Origin: Polynucleobacter sp. UBA962
GTDB taxonomy: Bacteria; Pseudomonadota; Gammaproteobacteria; Burkholderiales; Burkholderiaceae
Length of the DNA: 14,346 nucleotides
Direction: 5' to 3'
Assembly: GCA_002292975.1 (NCBI GenBank)
Contig: DBCI01000108.1
Location: forward strand, 27,443-41,788
Shown here one piece after another: positions 6,746-14,129 of the stretch. The notes below the pieces were generated by a model. That model saw only the letters and a list, made by a program, of their open reading frames with translations. It ran no database searches and was not told the origin of the DNA. Within the stretch, counting starts at the first letter, position 1. Each line of letters starts with the position of its first letter. A program made the translations under genes and the position numbers.

Positions 6746-7909
6746 ATGGTCTCCTTACCCAAAGTAATTTCTTCTAAACCAGTAGCAAGTTGGTCCTTAG
6801 TGAGGCCCCATGAAGCTCGCATCACTTTGTCTGGCAGGATCAGCGCAGATTCTTTAGGAACGATCTGGCAGCAGATACGTGATCAGCAGGATCAGTGGTT
6901 AGCATCTCATCAAGAATCACAGATTTTGGTCATTGATGGTTCTCAGATCGATTATTTGGATGGGGCTGGTTTGGCCTTCTTGATAGACCTTAGTCACGCA
7001 CAAGAAATAACTGGTTCAAGGATCCGGTTAGAAGGATTTAGTCCAAGCCAGCATATACAACTTAAGCGCTTTGCTCCTTTTGCAAAGATGTTTCCAAGCA
7101 CAGACACTGGATCTGCAGATAATTTTATTGTTAAAACAGGAAAAGCAGCCAGTATTTTTTGGATTGATATCAAGAGCATTATTTTCTTTACAGGGCAGGT
7201 TGCCAGTGAACTTGTCTGGGCTGCTTGTAATCCATTGAAAGTACGTTGGCAAGATTTTGCGAGCGTCGCTGTGCAGGCGGGTTTGGCTGCACTCCCGATT
7301 GTGGGCTTAGTGTCATTTCTGATTGGCGTTATTCTGACTTTTCAATCGGCTATTGGTCTGGAAAAGTTTGGCGCTACCTCTTTTGTTGGCCCTCTTGTGT
7401 CGCTTGGGATTTTTCGGGAGCTCGGACCATTGATTACTGCCTTGTTATTGGCAGGACGCTCCTCAGCGGCTTTTGCAGCAGAGATCGGCACGATGACAGT
7501 GAATAGCGAGGTGGATGCTTTAGTTACGGGAGGCTTAAGCCCGATTCGATTCATGGTCTTGCCGCGTGTATTGGCAGGTATTGTCGTAGCACCGATTCTG
7601 ACCATTTTTGCAGATCTAGTTAGCATCTTTTCATCCTCGCTGACCATGTTGATTTACGGAATACCATTAGTTAATTTTTATGAGGGCTTGATTAATACCG
7701 TAAAGCTCGAAGATATCTTTTCAGGATTAACAAAAGCCACCATATTTGGCGTGGTAATTGCAAGCGTTGGTTGCTTACGCGGGATGCAAACCGGAACGGG
7801 TGCCGCCGCTGTTGGTATTTCAACGACGCGGGCGGTGGTGAGTAGTATTGTGATGATTACTGTGGTGGACGGTATCTTTGCATACGTTTCTTATCGGACA
7901 GGATTTTAA
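6746..7909 (+). CDS. mlaE: STAS-MlaE fusion: permease of an MCE-type lipid ABC transporter
   Basis: 387-residue inner-membrane permease. Residues about 24-112 form a STAS domain (RITLSGRISADSL, then LVIDGSQIDYLDGAGLAFLIDL). This is the role played by separate MlaB in E. coli, fused here to the permease. At the loop where MlaB and SpoIIAA carry Thr/Ser (consensus D-S/T-x-G-L) this protein has Asp72-Gly73-Ala74-Gly75-Leu76, so that side chain is missing. Residues about 135-387 are a full MlaE domain with about five or six hydrophobic segments. Hallmarks are RELGPLITALLLAGRSSAAF, the coupling segment SEVDAL (254-259) and GCLRGMQTGTGAAAVG (342-357). It probably moves phospholipid between the inner membrane and the MCE protein. 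The ribosome site is weak; GTG at 6800 is an alternative start. The stop overlaps the next gene by one base (TAATG). Confidence 0.93.
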   Translation: MVSLPKVISSKPVASWSLVRPHEARITLSGRISADSLGTIWQQIRDQQDQWLASHQESQILVIDGSQIDYLDGAGLAFLIDLSHAQEITGSRIRLEGFSPSQHIQLKRFAPFAKMFPSTDTGSADNFIVKTGKAASIFWIDIKSIIFFTGQVASELVWAACNPLKVRWQDFASVAVQAGLAALPIVGLVSFLIGVILTFQSAIGLEKFGATSFVGPLVSLGIFRELGPLITALLLAGRSSAAFAAEIGTMTVNSEVDALVTGGLSPIRFMVLPRVLAGIVVAPILTIFADLVSIFSSSLTMLIYGIPLVNFYEGLINTVKLEDIFSGLTKATIFGVVIASVGCLRGMQTGTGAAAVGISTTRAVVSSIVMITVVDGIFAYVSYRTGF

Positions 7910-8664
7910 TGAACGCGATTGAGATTCAGCATCTTAGAGTGGGATACGGCGATAAGGTGCTTTTGCAAGACCTTAATTTTTCGATTGCCACAGGAGAAGT
8001 TTTTGTCATTCTGGGCGGATCGGGATGCGGTAAATCGAGTTTACTTAAAAATCTATTTGGTCTTTATCAACCCTTGGCGGGTGATGTATTGATTGATGGA
8101 ATGAACATCACAAAAGCACAGGGTCAGGAACGCCAAAATATTATGACCCGTTTTGGGGTGATGTATCAGCAAGGAGCCTTATTTGGCTCGATGACCCTAT
8201 TAGAAAATGTACGTCTCTTCATGGAAGAGTACACCCAATTAAGTCGCCCAGAGATGGATTTACTGGCGCGTTGTAAGTTAGATTTAGTCGGTTTGCTTCC
8301 TTATGCCAGCTATATGCCCAACGAGATCAGTGGTGGTATGCAAAAGCGTGCAGCGATTGCCAGGGCCATAGCATTAGATCCAAAGATCCTGTTCTTGGAT
8401 GAGCCCTCAGCAGGGCTTGATCCAATTACATCGGCTGATTTAGATCAAACGATTTTAGATCTTGCAAAAAACCTCGGGATTACCTTTGTAATCGTTTCTC
8501 ATGAGTTAGCCAGCATTTACGCAATTGCCAACCGTATCATCATGTTAGATAAAGAAAGTAAAAGTATTATTGCGCAAGGCGATCCACGGGTTTTACGAGA
8601 TTCCAGTGCTGATCCGAGAGTACGTCAATTTTTTAATCGCGTCATGACGAAGGAAGTGGCATGA
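7909..8664 (+). CDS. mlaF: MlaF-type ATPase of the MCE lipid transporter
   Basis: 251-residue cytoplasmic ABC ATPase energising the MlaE-type permease. All motifs are present and ordered: Walker A GGSGCGKS (36-43), Q-loop MYQQGALF (85-92), signature ISGGMQKR (140-147), Walker B ILFLDEP (160-166, Asp164 and Glu165), D-loop SAGLD and H-loop His198 (VSHEL). The ISGGMQKR signature and QQGALF are characteristic of the MlaF/Ttg2A branch, and the short C-terminal tail (VRQFFNRV) is also typical. It starts on the last base of the permease stop codon and overlaps the MCE gene by 4 bases (ATGA), so its translation is tightly coupled to both partners. Confidence 0.95.
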   Translation: MNAIEIQHLRVGYGDKVLLQDLNFSIATGEVFVILGGSGCGKSSLLKNLFGLYQPLAGDVLIDGMNITKAQGQERQNIMTRFGVMYQQGALFGSMTLLENVRLFMEEYTQLSRPEMDLLARCKLDLVGLLPYASYMPNEISGGMQKRAAIARAIALDPKILFLDEPSAGLDPITSADLDQTILDLAKNLGITFVIVSHELASIYAIANRIIMLDKESKSIIAQGDPRVLRDSSADPRVRQFFNRVMTKEVA

Positions 8665-9572
8665 GTCAAATAAATCCTAATTTTTTCCGCTTGGGAATTT
8701 TTGTATTTACTGGGATTGCTGTAATTATTAGCTTAATTCTTATCTTTGGCACTGGTCAGATTTTTAAGAAGACCATGATGACTGAGACTTATATTGAGCA
8801 ATCGATTATAGGTTTAGATATAGGTGCTCCAGTACGTTTTCGGGGGGTGAAGTTGGGTCAAGTGACCTCAATTAGATTATCTGGCAATTTGTATGAGAAC
8901 GATAAACCCTTGGCTGAGCGAAGGGAGTATGTGGTTGTACGTATGAAAATTGATATTAATCAGGCTGAAATTTTGGGGTCCACGGGTAAATTACCCAGTG
9001 ATTTGCGAGCCCGGATTAAGAGTCAGGGAATTACGGGTGTCAACTACATAGAATTGGATTACGTACGGGACATGCCTGGTTATCGGACTTTATCTTATGA
9101 CTGGGAACCTGAATACATTGTGATTGGTTCATTGCCCAGTCAAACTGATATTTTCTTTTCGGGGATTCAGAAGGTACTGGATAACCTCGGCGATATGAAT
9201 CTTGCTGGAACTCAGAAGAAATTTGATGAATTATTGGTGAATCTCAATACAATTATTGGCGGTGATGGCAAGGGGAACTCTGGAATTGCTACCTCGGTAG
9301 AACGCCTGAATATCCTATTGGGACGTATCGATGAGGTTGCTAATAAGGCAGAGCTTGAGCTATTAATGCGCGAGGTAATCGCCACCACTGTCATCTTGCG
9401 CCAAACCCTCTCTAGCGTTCAGGGCGATACCCTCAGCTCGGTAGAAAATCTCAAGCAAATTACCGATCAATTGAATGATCTTGCCCGTGTTGCTAGTCGA
9501 TACCCCAGTAGCGTGGTCTGGGGGGAGCCTCCACCCAAAATTATCCTGCCAGTAGTGGGAGCACAAAAATGA
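8661..9572 (+). CDS. mlaD: MlaD-family protein: one MCE domain and a long C-terminal helical region
   Basis: 303-residue periplasmic protein anchored by one N-terminal membrane helix (about 10-32). The single MCE domain (about 40-135) shows the family pattern GLDIGAPVRFRGVKLGQV (51-68) and GITGVNYIELD (123-133). E. coli MlaD is 183 residues. Here about 140 further residues follow the MCE domain, mainly amphipathic helix (about 160-280), ending in YPSSVVWGEPPPK. Family members with such tails assemble as hexamers whose helices extend a channel into the periplasm; that this one does so is inference. The set lacks a soluble MlaC-like carrier but has an outer-membrane lipoprotein gene directly downstream (4-base ATGA overlap). 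This suggests direct bridging and resembles Pqi-type more than Mla-type layout. Confidence 0.92.
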   Translation: MSQINPNFFRLGIFVFTGIAVIISLILIFGTGQIFKKTMMTETYIEQSIIGLDIGAPVRFRGVKLGQVTSIRLSGNLYENDKPLAERREYVVVRMKIDINQAEILGSTGKLPSDLRARIKSQGITGVNYIELDYVRDMPGYRTLSYDWEPEYIVIGSLPSQTDIFFSGIQKVLDNLGDMNLAGTQKKFDELLVNLNTIIGGDGKGNSGIATSVERLNILLGRIDEVANKAELELLMREVIATTVILRQTLSSVQGDTLSSVENLKQITDQLNDLARVASRYPSSVVWGEPPPKIILPVVGAQK

Positions 9573-10231
9573 AGAGTTTAATTAAACTATTTTCGTATCT
9601 TAGTAGCGTACTTCTGATTTGTGCTGTTGTAAGCGCGTGCGCGCCTACCAAGCCTAATGTAGATTCAACGACGTGGTTAATTGCCCCAAAACGCGTGGGC
9701 GAAACTCGTAAAGCTAACTCTGACTTTTGGCTCAAGATGGGAGCGGTCTCTGTTAATGGTCCGTTTGATAGTAAATCGATGGTTTATCGACTATCGGACC
9801 AGCGTTATGAAAAAGATTTTTATAATGGCTATATATCGACCCCTGCAGAAATGATTGGCAATGCAACACGCCAATGGCTTGCAGATGCCACTATATTCAG
9901 GGCTACCCTCAATCAGAGTAATACCTTCTTTCCTTACTACACCTTGCAAGCAAATGTGACGGAATTCTATGGTGATTACCGCTCACAAGGTGAGGCGGTA
10001 GTTAGTATGGAGTTTTACTTAGCGATGCTTTCATCGGGGTCACAAAATCCTTTTTTGATGACGCATCGGTACACGCAACGGGTCGCTTTGAACGATAATC
10101 GTCCGGACTCATTGGCCAAGGGTCTAGAACAGGCTACAGCACGTATTTTGCAAGCTTTTGAACAAGATTTATACATGGGTACTAGAAACTTACCCAAGCC
10201 GCTGGGGCAGCAAAAATTACTTTCAAAATAA
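9569..10231 (+). CDS. ABC-type transport auxiliary lipoprotein (PqiC/YmbA, DUF330-like)
   Basis: 220-residue predicted lipoprotein. The N-terminus has Lys2 and Lys6, a hydrophobic core and a lipobox VSAC, giving a mature Cys24. The residue after it is Ala and not Asp, so outer-membrane sorting by Lol is expected. The mature part has the pattern of the ABC_trans_aux family: a WLIAPKRV-like first strand, then STPAEMIGNATRQWLADATIF around residues 92-112, and a C-terminal helix (SLAKGLEQATARILQAFEQDLY). In PqiABC the equivalent lipoprotein PqiC forms an outer-membrane ring that docks to the MCE tunnel; a similar role is inferred here. No signature residue proves the family by eye, but position, lipobox, length and helix placement agree. 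It is the last gene of the overlapping four-gene set. Confidence 0.82.
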   Translation: MKSLIKLFSYLSSVLLICAVVSACAPTKPNVDSTTWLIAPKRVGETRKANSDFWLKMGAVSVNGPFDSKSMVYRLSDQRYEKDFYNGYISTPAEMIGNATRQWLADATIFRATLNQSNTFFPYYTLQANVTEFYGDYRSQGEAVVSMEFYLAMLSSGSQNPFLMTHRYTQRVALNDNRPDSLAKGLEQATARILQAFEQDLYMGTRNLPKPLGQQKLLSK

Positions 10232-10271
10232 ATAAAATCAATGAATGAGTGAATTAATCAACAAATTACCC

Positions 10272-10278
10272 AAGGAGA
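10272..10278 (+). promoter_or_regulatory. Strong ribosome binding site of the SDR gene
   Basis: AAGGAGA ends 4 bases before the ATG at 10283, a near-consensus site. The 51-base spacer before this gene is A/T-rich and shows no terminator, so read-through from the lipoprotein gene is possible. Confidence 0.6.
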
Positions 10279-10282
10279 CGAA

Positions 10283-11068
10283 ATGGATTTAGGCTTAAAG
10301 GGAAAAACAGCACTGGTTCTTGCATCAAGTCGAGGACTGGGGCAAGCCATGGCGGTTGCCTTGGCACGCGAAGGAGTGAAGGTCGCAGTAACCGGTCGCA
10401 ATGCCGAAGGTCTCCAGCAGACTGTGCAGATGATCGAGTCTGTGGGTGGAAAAGCATTAGCCTTAAATTGGGATTTAGCAAATCTTGATTCTGTGGATAA
10501 TCATATTCAACAAGTTGAGTCCCAGTTGGGACCCATTGATATCTTGATTAACAATACTGGTGGCCCGCCCCCTACATCTGCTACTGGGCAGGATCCACAG
10601 TTATGGCAAAAAAGTTTTAATGAGATGGTCCTATCCCTGATGGCCATCACGGACCGAGTATTACCAGGTATGCGTGAACGCAAGTGGGGTAGAGTAATTA
10701 CCAGCACGACCTCAGGTGCAATTGTGCCAATCAAAAATTTAGCAATCTCTAACACTCTGCGCGCTGCATTATTGGCATGGTCAAAGACCTTGGCGGCTGA
10801 GGTAGCTGCAGAGGGGGTTACTGTTAATGTCGTGATGCCAGGCCGAGTTGCAACCGATCGATTACGTCAATTGGATGAGGCACGTGCGAAGCGCGAGAAC
10901 ATTAGCTATGAACAGGTCGTGAACGCAAGTCTTAAAACTATTCCCATGGGACGTTATGGTGATCCTAAGGAGTACGGCGATACGGTCGCGTTCTTGGCAA
11001 GTGCTAACGCGTCCTATATCACTGGATCGGTTATCCGTATTGATGGCGGCCAAGTGCCGAGTATTTAA
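10283..11068 (+). CDS. Atypical short-chain dehydrogenase/reductase-like protein lacking the catalytic Tyr and Lys
   Basis: 261-residue Rossmann-fold protein of SDR shape, similar in layout to FabG. The fold is clear: KGKTALVLASSRGLGQAMA (7-25), VAVTGRNAEGL, DILINNTGG (about 85-93), KWGRVITSTTSGA, the PGRVATDRL loop and the C-terminal ITGSVIRIDGGQVPS. Key residues differ. The cofactor loop is LASSRGLG, so the first Gly of TGxxxGxG is Ala and the Thr is Leu. In the active-site helix, where YxxxK is expected, aligning on RAALLAWSKTLAAEV gives SNTLR, that is Ser for Tyr and Arg for Lys. Family knowledge includes a BKR-like SDR subgroup with such imperfect motifs. The substrate is unknown, and a non-catalytic or altered role is possible. 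It sits between the lipid-transport genes and an FtsX-type permease, 5 bases from the latter. Confidence 0.88.
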   Translation: MDLGLKGKTALVLASSRGLGQAMAVALAREGVKVAVTGRNAEGLQQTVQMIESVGGKALALNWDLANLDSVDNHIQQVESQLGPIDILINNTGGPPPTSATGQDPQLWQKSFNEMVLSLMAITDRVLPGMRERKWGRVITSTTSGAIVPIKNLAISNTLRAALLAWSKTLAAEVAAEGVTVNVVMPGRVATDRLRQLDEARAKRENISYEQVVNASLKTIPMGRYGDPKEYGDTVAFLASANASYITGSVIRIDGGQVPSI

Positions 11069-11073
11069 TCACT

Positions 11074-13581
11074 ATGCTCAGGTTCACTAAAGAGCTGCGC
11101 GCAAAAGAACTCCTTTGGCTTTTCATAGCCCTCGTTTTATCGGTTGCCGCATTATCTAGCGTCAGCTTTCTGGCCGACCGTTTACAACGTAGTTTTGAGA
11201 TCGATGGGCGTACTTTATTAGCCTCTGATTTGTTGATAGCTGCAGATCAGCCCATTGCCACTCAACTCATTGAGGAAGCAAATGCAAAGAAATTAGGAAT
11301 AGCACAAACCATCGTGTTTCCTAGTATGGTGAGCCATGGTAGCGAAAGTAAATTAAGTTCGCTCAAGGCGGTTAGTAATGCATATCCACTGCGCGGCAAG
11401 CTGCAAATTAGTCGTCAAGATGTACGCAGTAATGACAAAAATTATTCTGTGCTTGAGGTCACTGGGATGCCACCCAAAAATATGGTTTGGGTAGACCCCG
11501 CTGTATTAATTTCTCTGCAGGCTAAGATTGGGGATCGTCTAACCATCGGGGATCGTCAATTTCAGATTGATGCTGTGATTGTTCGTGAGCTCGATCGCGG
11601 GGCCGCGTTTATGAACTTTGCGCCCCGTGTAATGATTTCTTTAGATGATTTAGCAAGCACGGGTCTAATTGGCTTTGGAAGCCGAGTTACCTATCGGCTA
11701 TTACTTTCTGGAAGTGATGCCCAAATAAAGTCGTATGAAAACTGGGCCACCCGCTTCATCGAACAGCAAAAACTGCGAGGTCTGCGTATAGAGTCTTTAG
11801 AGAACGCACAACCGGTGATGCGTAAGACCTTAGAACGCGCTGAACGATTTTTATCGATTGTTGCTTTGATGACCGCTCTCATTTGTGCCCTTGCAATTGC
11901 GTTGGCGGCGCGTCGATATGTATTAAAACAAGCAGATATCAGTGCGGTCTGGAAATGCTTTGGTGCCAGTCAAGGCATGATTTTGCGCAGACAGCTCTAT
12001 CTACTCGCTATTATTGGACTGTCAGCTAGCTTTTTAGGAGCAGCGATCGGTTGGTTTGCTCAAGAAAGTTTGATGCAATTACTTGGAAGCTTAATTCGGG
12101 GTAATCTTCCGGCGCCATCCATTTGGCCTATGGTCTGGAGCATTATTTTTGCACTTTTACTGTTGATGGGTTTTGCAGGACCGCCCATGCTCACCTTAAG
12201 TCAGATATCACCGTTGCGTTTAGTGCGACGCGAGTTCGGTAAGGTGCCGTTTACAGCCCGTTCGATGGCTGTTTTTGGCTTCATCAGTTGCTTGGCATTA
12301 ATCTTTTGGGCGACGCGTGATTGGAAGTTGCTGCTGTGGGTCACCATCTGTTTTGGTGCTGGAGCAATCCTCTTTGCGGCCTTAGCGTACGCGGGTCTTT
12401 GGAGCCTAAGTCGATTCGTGCAATCTAACCAGTTAGCTAATATTGGCTTTGCACTTCGTTTTGCCATTAGCGCACAGTCGCGGCGGGCTGCCTTTGCAAT
12501 GATTCAGGTGAGCTCGCTGGCGCTGGCAATCATGGCGCTACTTTTGATCTTTCTGCTACGACAAGATTTATTACAGAGCTGGCAAGCCAATGTGCCGGTC
12601 GATGCGCCCAATCGGTTTCTTATTAATATTCAAAACGATCAGAGACAAGCGGTGCGGCAGATGCTAGATAGCGGTGGGGTAGGTCAGGTGCAGTTGTATC
12701 CCATGGTACGAGGTAGACTCACGCAAATTAATGGGCGTGAGGTCATGCCCGATCAGTATCAATCTGATAATGCTAAGCGCTTAGTTGATCGGGAGTTTAA
12801 TTTATCGTATACGTCTATTTTTCCTGAAGATAATCAATTGGTATCAGGGCGATGGTTTGGTGATGATGGCAAACCGCAGATTTCAATCGAAAGCGGGATT
12901 GCAAAAACCTTGGGACTAAGCTTGGGCGATCAAATGAGCTTTGATATTGCTGGACAAACGATTACAGCCCCCATCACATCAATGCGTAAATTGGATTGGG
13001 GATCCATGCAGGTTAATTTCTTTGTCATTTTTCCACCAGAGGCCTTAAAGAGTTTTCCTCAATCCTGGATTACATCCTATCACCAAGCAAAAAATTTAGA
13101 TTCCTTGGATATTCAATTAGCGCAGCGGTATCCAAATCTAACGATTGTTGATATTGATAATTCTTTGCGGCAAATTCAAGAGGTCTTAAATCGCTTAGCA
13201 AATGCACTTGGCTTGTTACTAGCTTTTACCCTTTGTGCTGCCGTTTTGGTTCTATTTGCAGTTCTGGGCTCAACTCAGGATGATCGGTTTCGAGACGCTG
13301 CCTTATTAAAAGCAATGGGCACCTCCAAAAAAACTTTGAGGCAATTAGTATTTATGGAACTTGCAACCATTGGTTTGTTGTCAGGACTTCTTGGGGGCCT
13401 TGCAGCGAGTGTGAGCACATGGGCTTTAGGACGCTACCTCCTCGAAATCGAGTTTTACTCGTTTGCGAGCGCGATTGCTCTGGGAATGTTGATTGGGCTG
13501 CTTGTTAGTCTGATTGCCGGCGCTCAGTTACATCGCAAAATACAAAGTGCTAGCACGATGGATTGTTTGCGCGCAGCGTAA
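11074..13581 (+). CDS. FtsX-like/YbbP-type ABC transporter permease
   Basis: 835-residue inner-membrane protein with about ten predicted membrane helices: one near 10-32, three at about 258-374, two at about 398-445, one at about 474-500 and three at about 708-818. Two large periplasmic regions lie at about 33-255 and 503-705. The two triple-helix blocks are FtsX/MacB-type permease domains; each has the charged loop seen in the family (ISAVWKCFGASQGMIL and DAALLKAMGTSKKTLRQL). This layout matches E. coli YbbP (about 800 residues), which works with the ATPase YbbA. Such type VII systems act mechanically on periplasmic or lipoprotein partners and do not carry substrate through the membrane. No ATPase of the LolD/YbbA type is next to it in this window. 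The start is 5 bases after the SDR stop with no ribosome site, so translational coupling is likely. Substrate unknown. Confidence 0.9.
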   Translation: MLRFTKELRAKELLWLFIALVLSVAALSSVSFLADRLQRSFEIDGRTLLASDLLIAADQPIATQLIEEANAKKLGIAQTIVFPSMVSHGSESKLSSLKAVSNAYPLRGKLQISRQDVRSNDKNYSVLEVTGMPPKNMVWVDPAVLISLQAKIGDRLTIGDRQFQIDAVIVRELDRGAAFMNFAPRVMISLDDLASTGLIGFGSRVTYRLLLSGSDAQIKSYENWATRFIEQQKLRGLRIESLENAQPVMRKTLERAERFLSIVALMTALICALAIALAARRYVLKQADISAVWKCFGASQGMILRRQLYLLAIIGLSASFLGAAIGWFAQESLMQLLGSLIRGNLPAPSIWPMVWSIIFALLLLMGFAGPPMLTLSQISPLRLVRREFGKVPFTARSMAVFGFISCLALIFWATRDWKLLLWVTICFGAGAILFAALAYAGLWSLSRFVQSNQLANIGFALRFAISAQSRRAAFAMIQVSSLALAIMALLLIFLLRQDLLQSWQANVPVDAPNRFLINIQNDQRQAVRQMLDSGGVGQVQLYPMVRGRLTQINGREVMPDQYQSDNAKRLVDREFNLSYTSIFPEDNQLVSGRWFGDDGKPQISIESGIAKTLGLSLGDQMSFDIAGQTITAPITSMRKLDWGSMQVNFFVIFPPEALKSFPQSWITSYHQAKNLDSLDIQLAQRYPNLTIVDIDNSLRQIQEVLNRLANALGLLLAFTLCAAVLVLFAVLGSTQDDRFRDAALLKAMGTSKKTLRQLVFMELATIGLLSGLLGGLAASVSTWALGRYLLEIEFYSFASAIALGMLIGLLVSLIAGAQLHRKIQSASTMDCLRAA

Positions 13582-13592
13582 TCAGACTTTAG

Positions 13593-14120
13593 TTAGCTCT
13601 CTTTATTAGGATGTCTTGGCAGTTCAACTAACTTTGTTCCGGCTATTCGGTCTGGCAACCCTTGGCGATTTTTGCGATCGATGTAAATGGTTAGTGGCCA
13701 TAAAAAGAGAGACACTACGAACAATACGCCAATGATTTGCCATCCTCGTAATGGATAGGCAGCATGAATAACTAAGCAGGGCACTATCCAAAGTGAACCA
13801 TAGACATAACGCCAGAAAGCCTGTTTTTTTTCGGGACGATAGCCATCCTCTGTGATGAGTTGTATGCGCCACGTTTGCATTGCAAGAGTTTGCCCATTGC
13901 GGCGCCAATACCAAGTGAAGTAGAGAGCTAGCACCCCATAGAGATAAAAAAAGGTTAGCCAACTTGGTATTGCCATCCCAAAAACAATGCCAATAATCAG
14001 GTTTGGTACAAGGAAGGTAAGGGCAAGAACCCCTAAAAGTATTAATTGCTCGTAGAGATTACAAGAGACCCTACGCCAAAATCGAGGCGAGGGCAATGCA
14101 TTAAGTTCGCTAGGGTTCAT
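13593..14120 (-). CDS. RDD family membrane protein
   Basis: 175-residue predicted inner-membrane protein with about four hydrophobic helices (roughly 25-47, 53-70, 105-122, 127-148). RDD-like features are RFWRRVSCNLYEQLILLGVL near the N-terminus, GQTLAMQTWRIQLITEDG in the loop after helix 2, and LPDRIAGTKLV (155-165) at the C-terminal side. The first Asp of the RDD signature appears as Glu24 here, while Arg and the last Asp (157) are present. Function of the family is mostly unknown; some members are linked to ion or osmotic tolerance. It converges on the upstream permease gene with an 11-base gap and starts 9 bases after the DUF3106-like gene, so these two are probably one operon. Confidence 0.85.
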   Translation of the reverse strand: MNPSELNALPSPRFWRRVSCNLYEQLILLGVLALTFLVPNLIIGIVFGMAIPSWLTFFYLYGVLALYFTWYWRRNGQTLAMQTWRIQLITEDGYRPEKKQAFWRYVYGSLWIVPCLVIHAAYPLRGWQIIGVLFVVSLFLWPLTIYIDRKNRQGLPDRIAGTKLVELPRHPNKES

Positions 14121-14129
14121 ACCCCCAGT

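Noticed and set aside
7342..7647. 101-residue open frame on the minus strand inside mlaE
   Set aside because: It lies wholly antisense to a strongly conserved part of the permease, has no recognisable features, and is best explained as a shadow of the real gene.
10232..10282. A/T-rich spacer with repeated AATGA-like words before the SDR gene, considered as a regulatory repeat or terminator
   Set aside because: There is no exact repeat unit, no hairpin with T-run and no paired promoter hexamers. It is probably only A/T-rich spacer.
11530..11557. Short direct repeat GGGGATCGTC in the permease gene
   Set aside because: It encodes a repeated Gly-Asp-Arg in a beta-rich periplasmic region and has only two copies. 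It looks like a coincidence of coding sequence.
13582..13592. Terminator between the convergent permease and RDD genes
   Set aside because: The 11-base gap and its flanks show no stable hairpin followed by T-residues.
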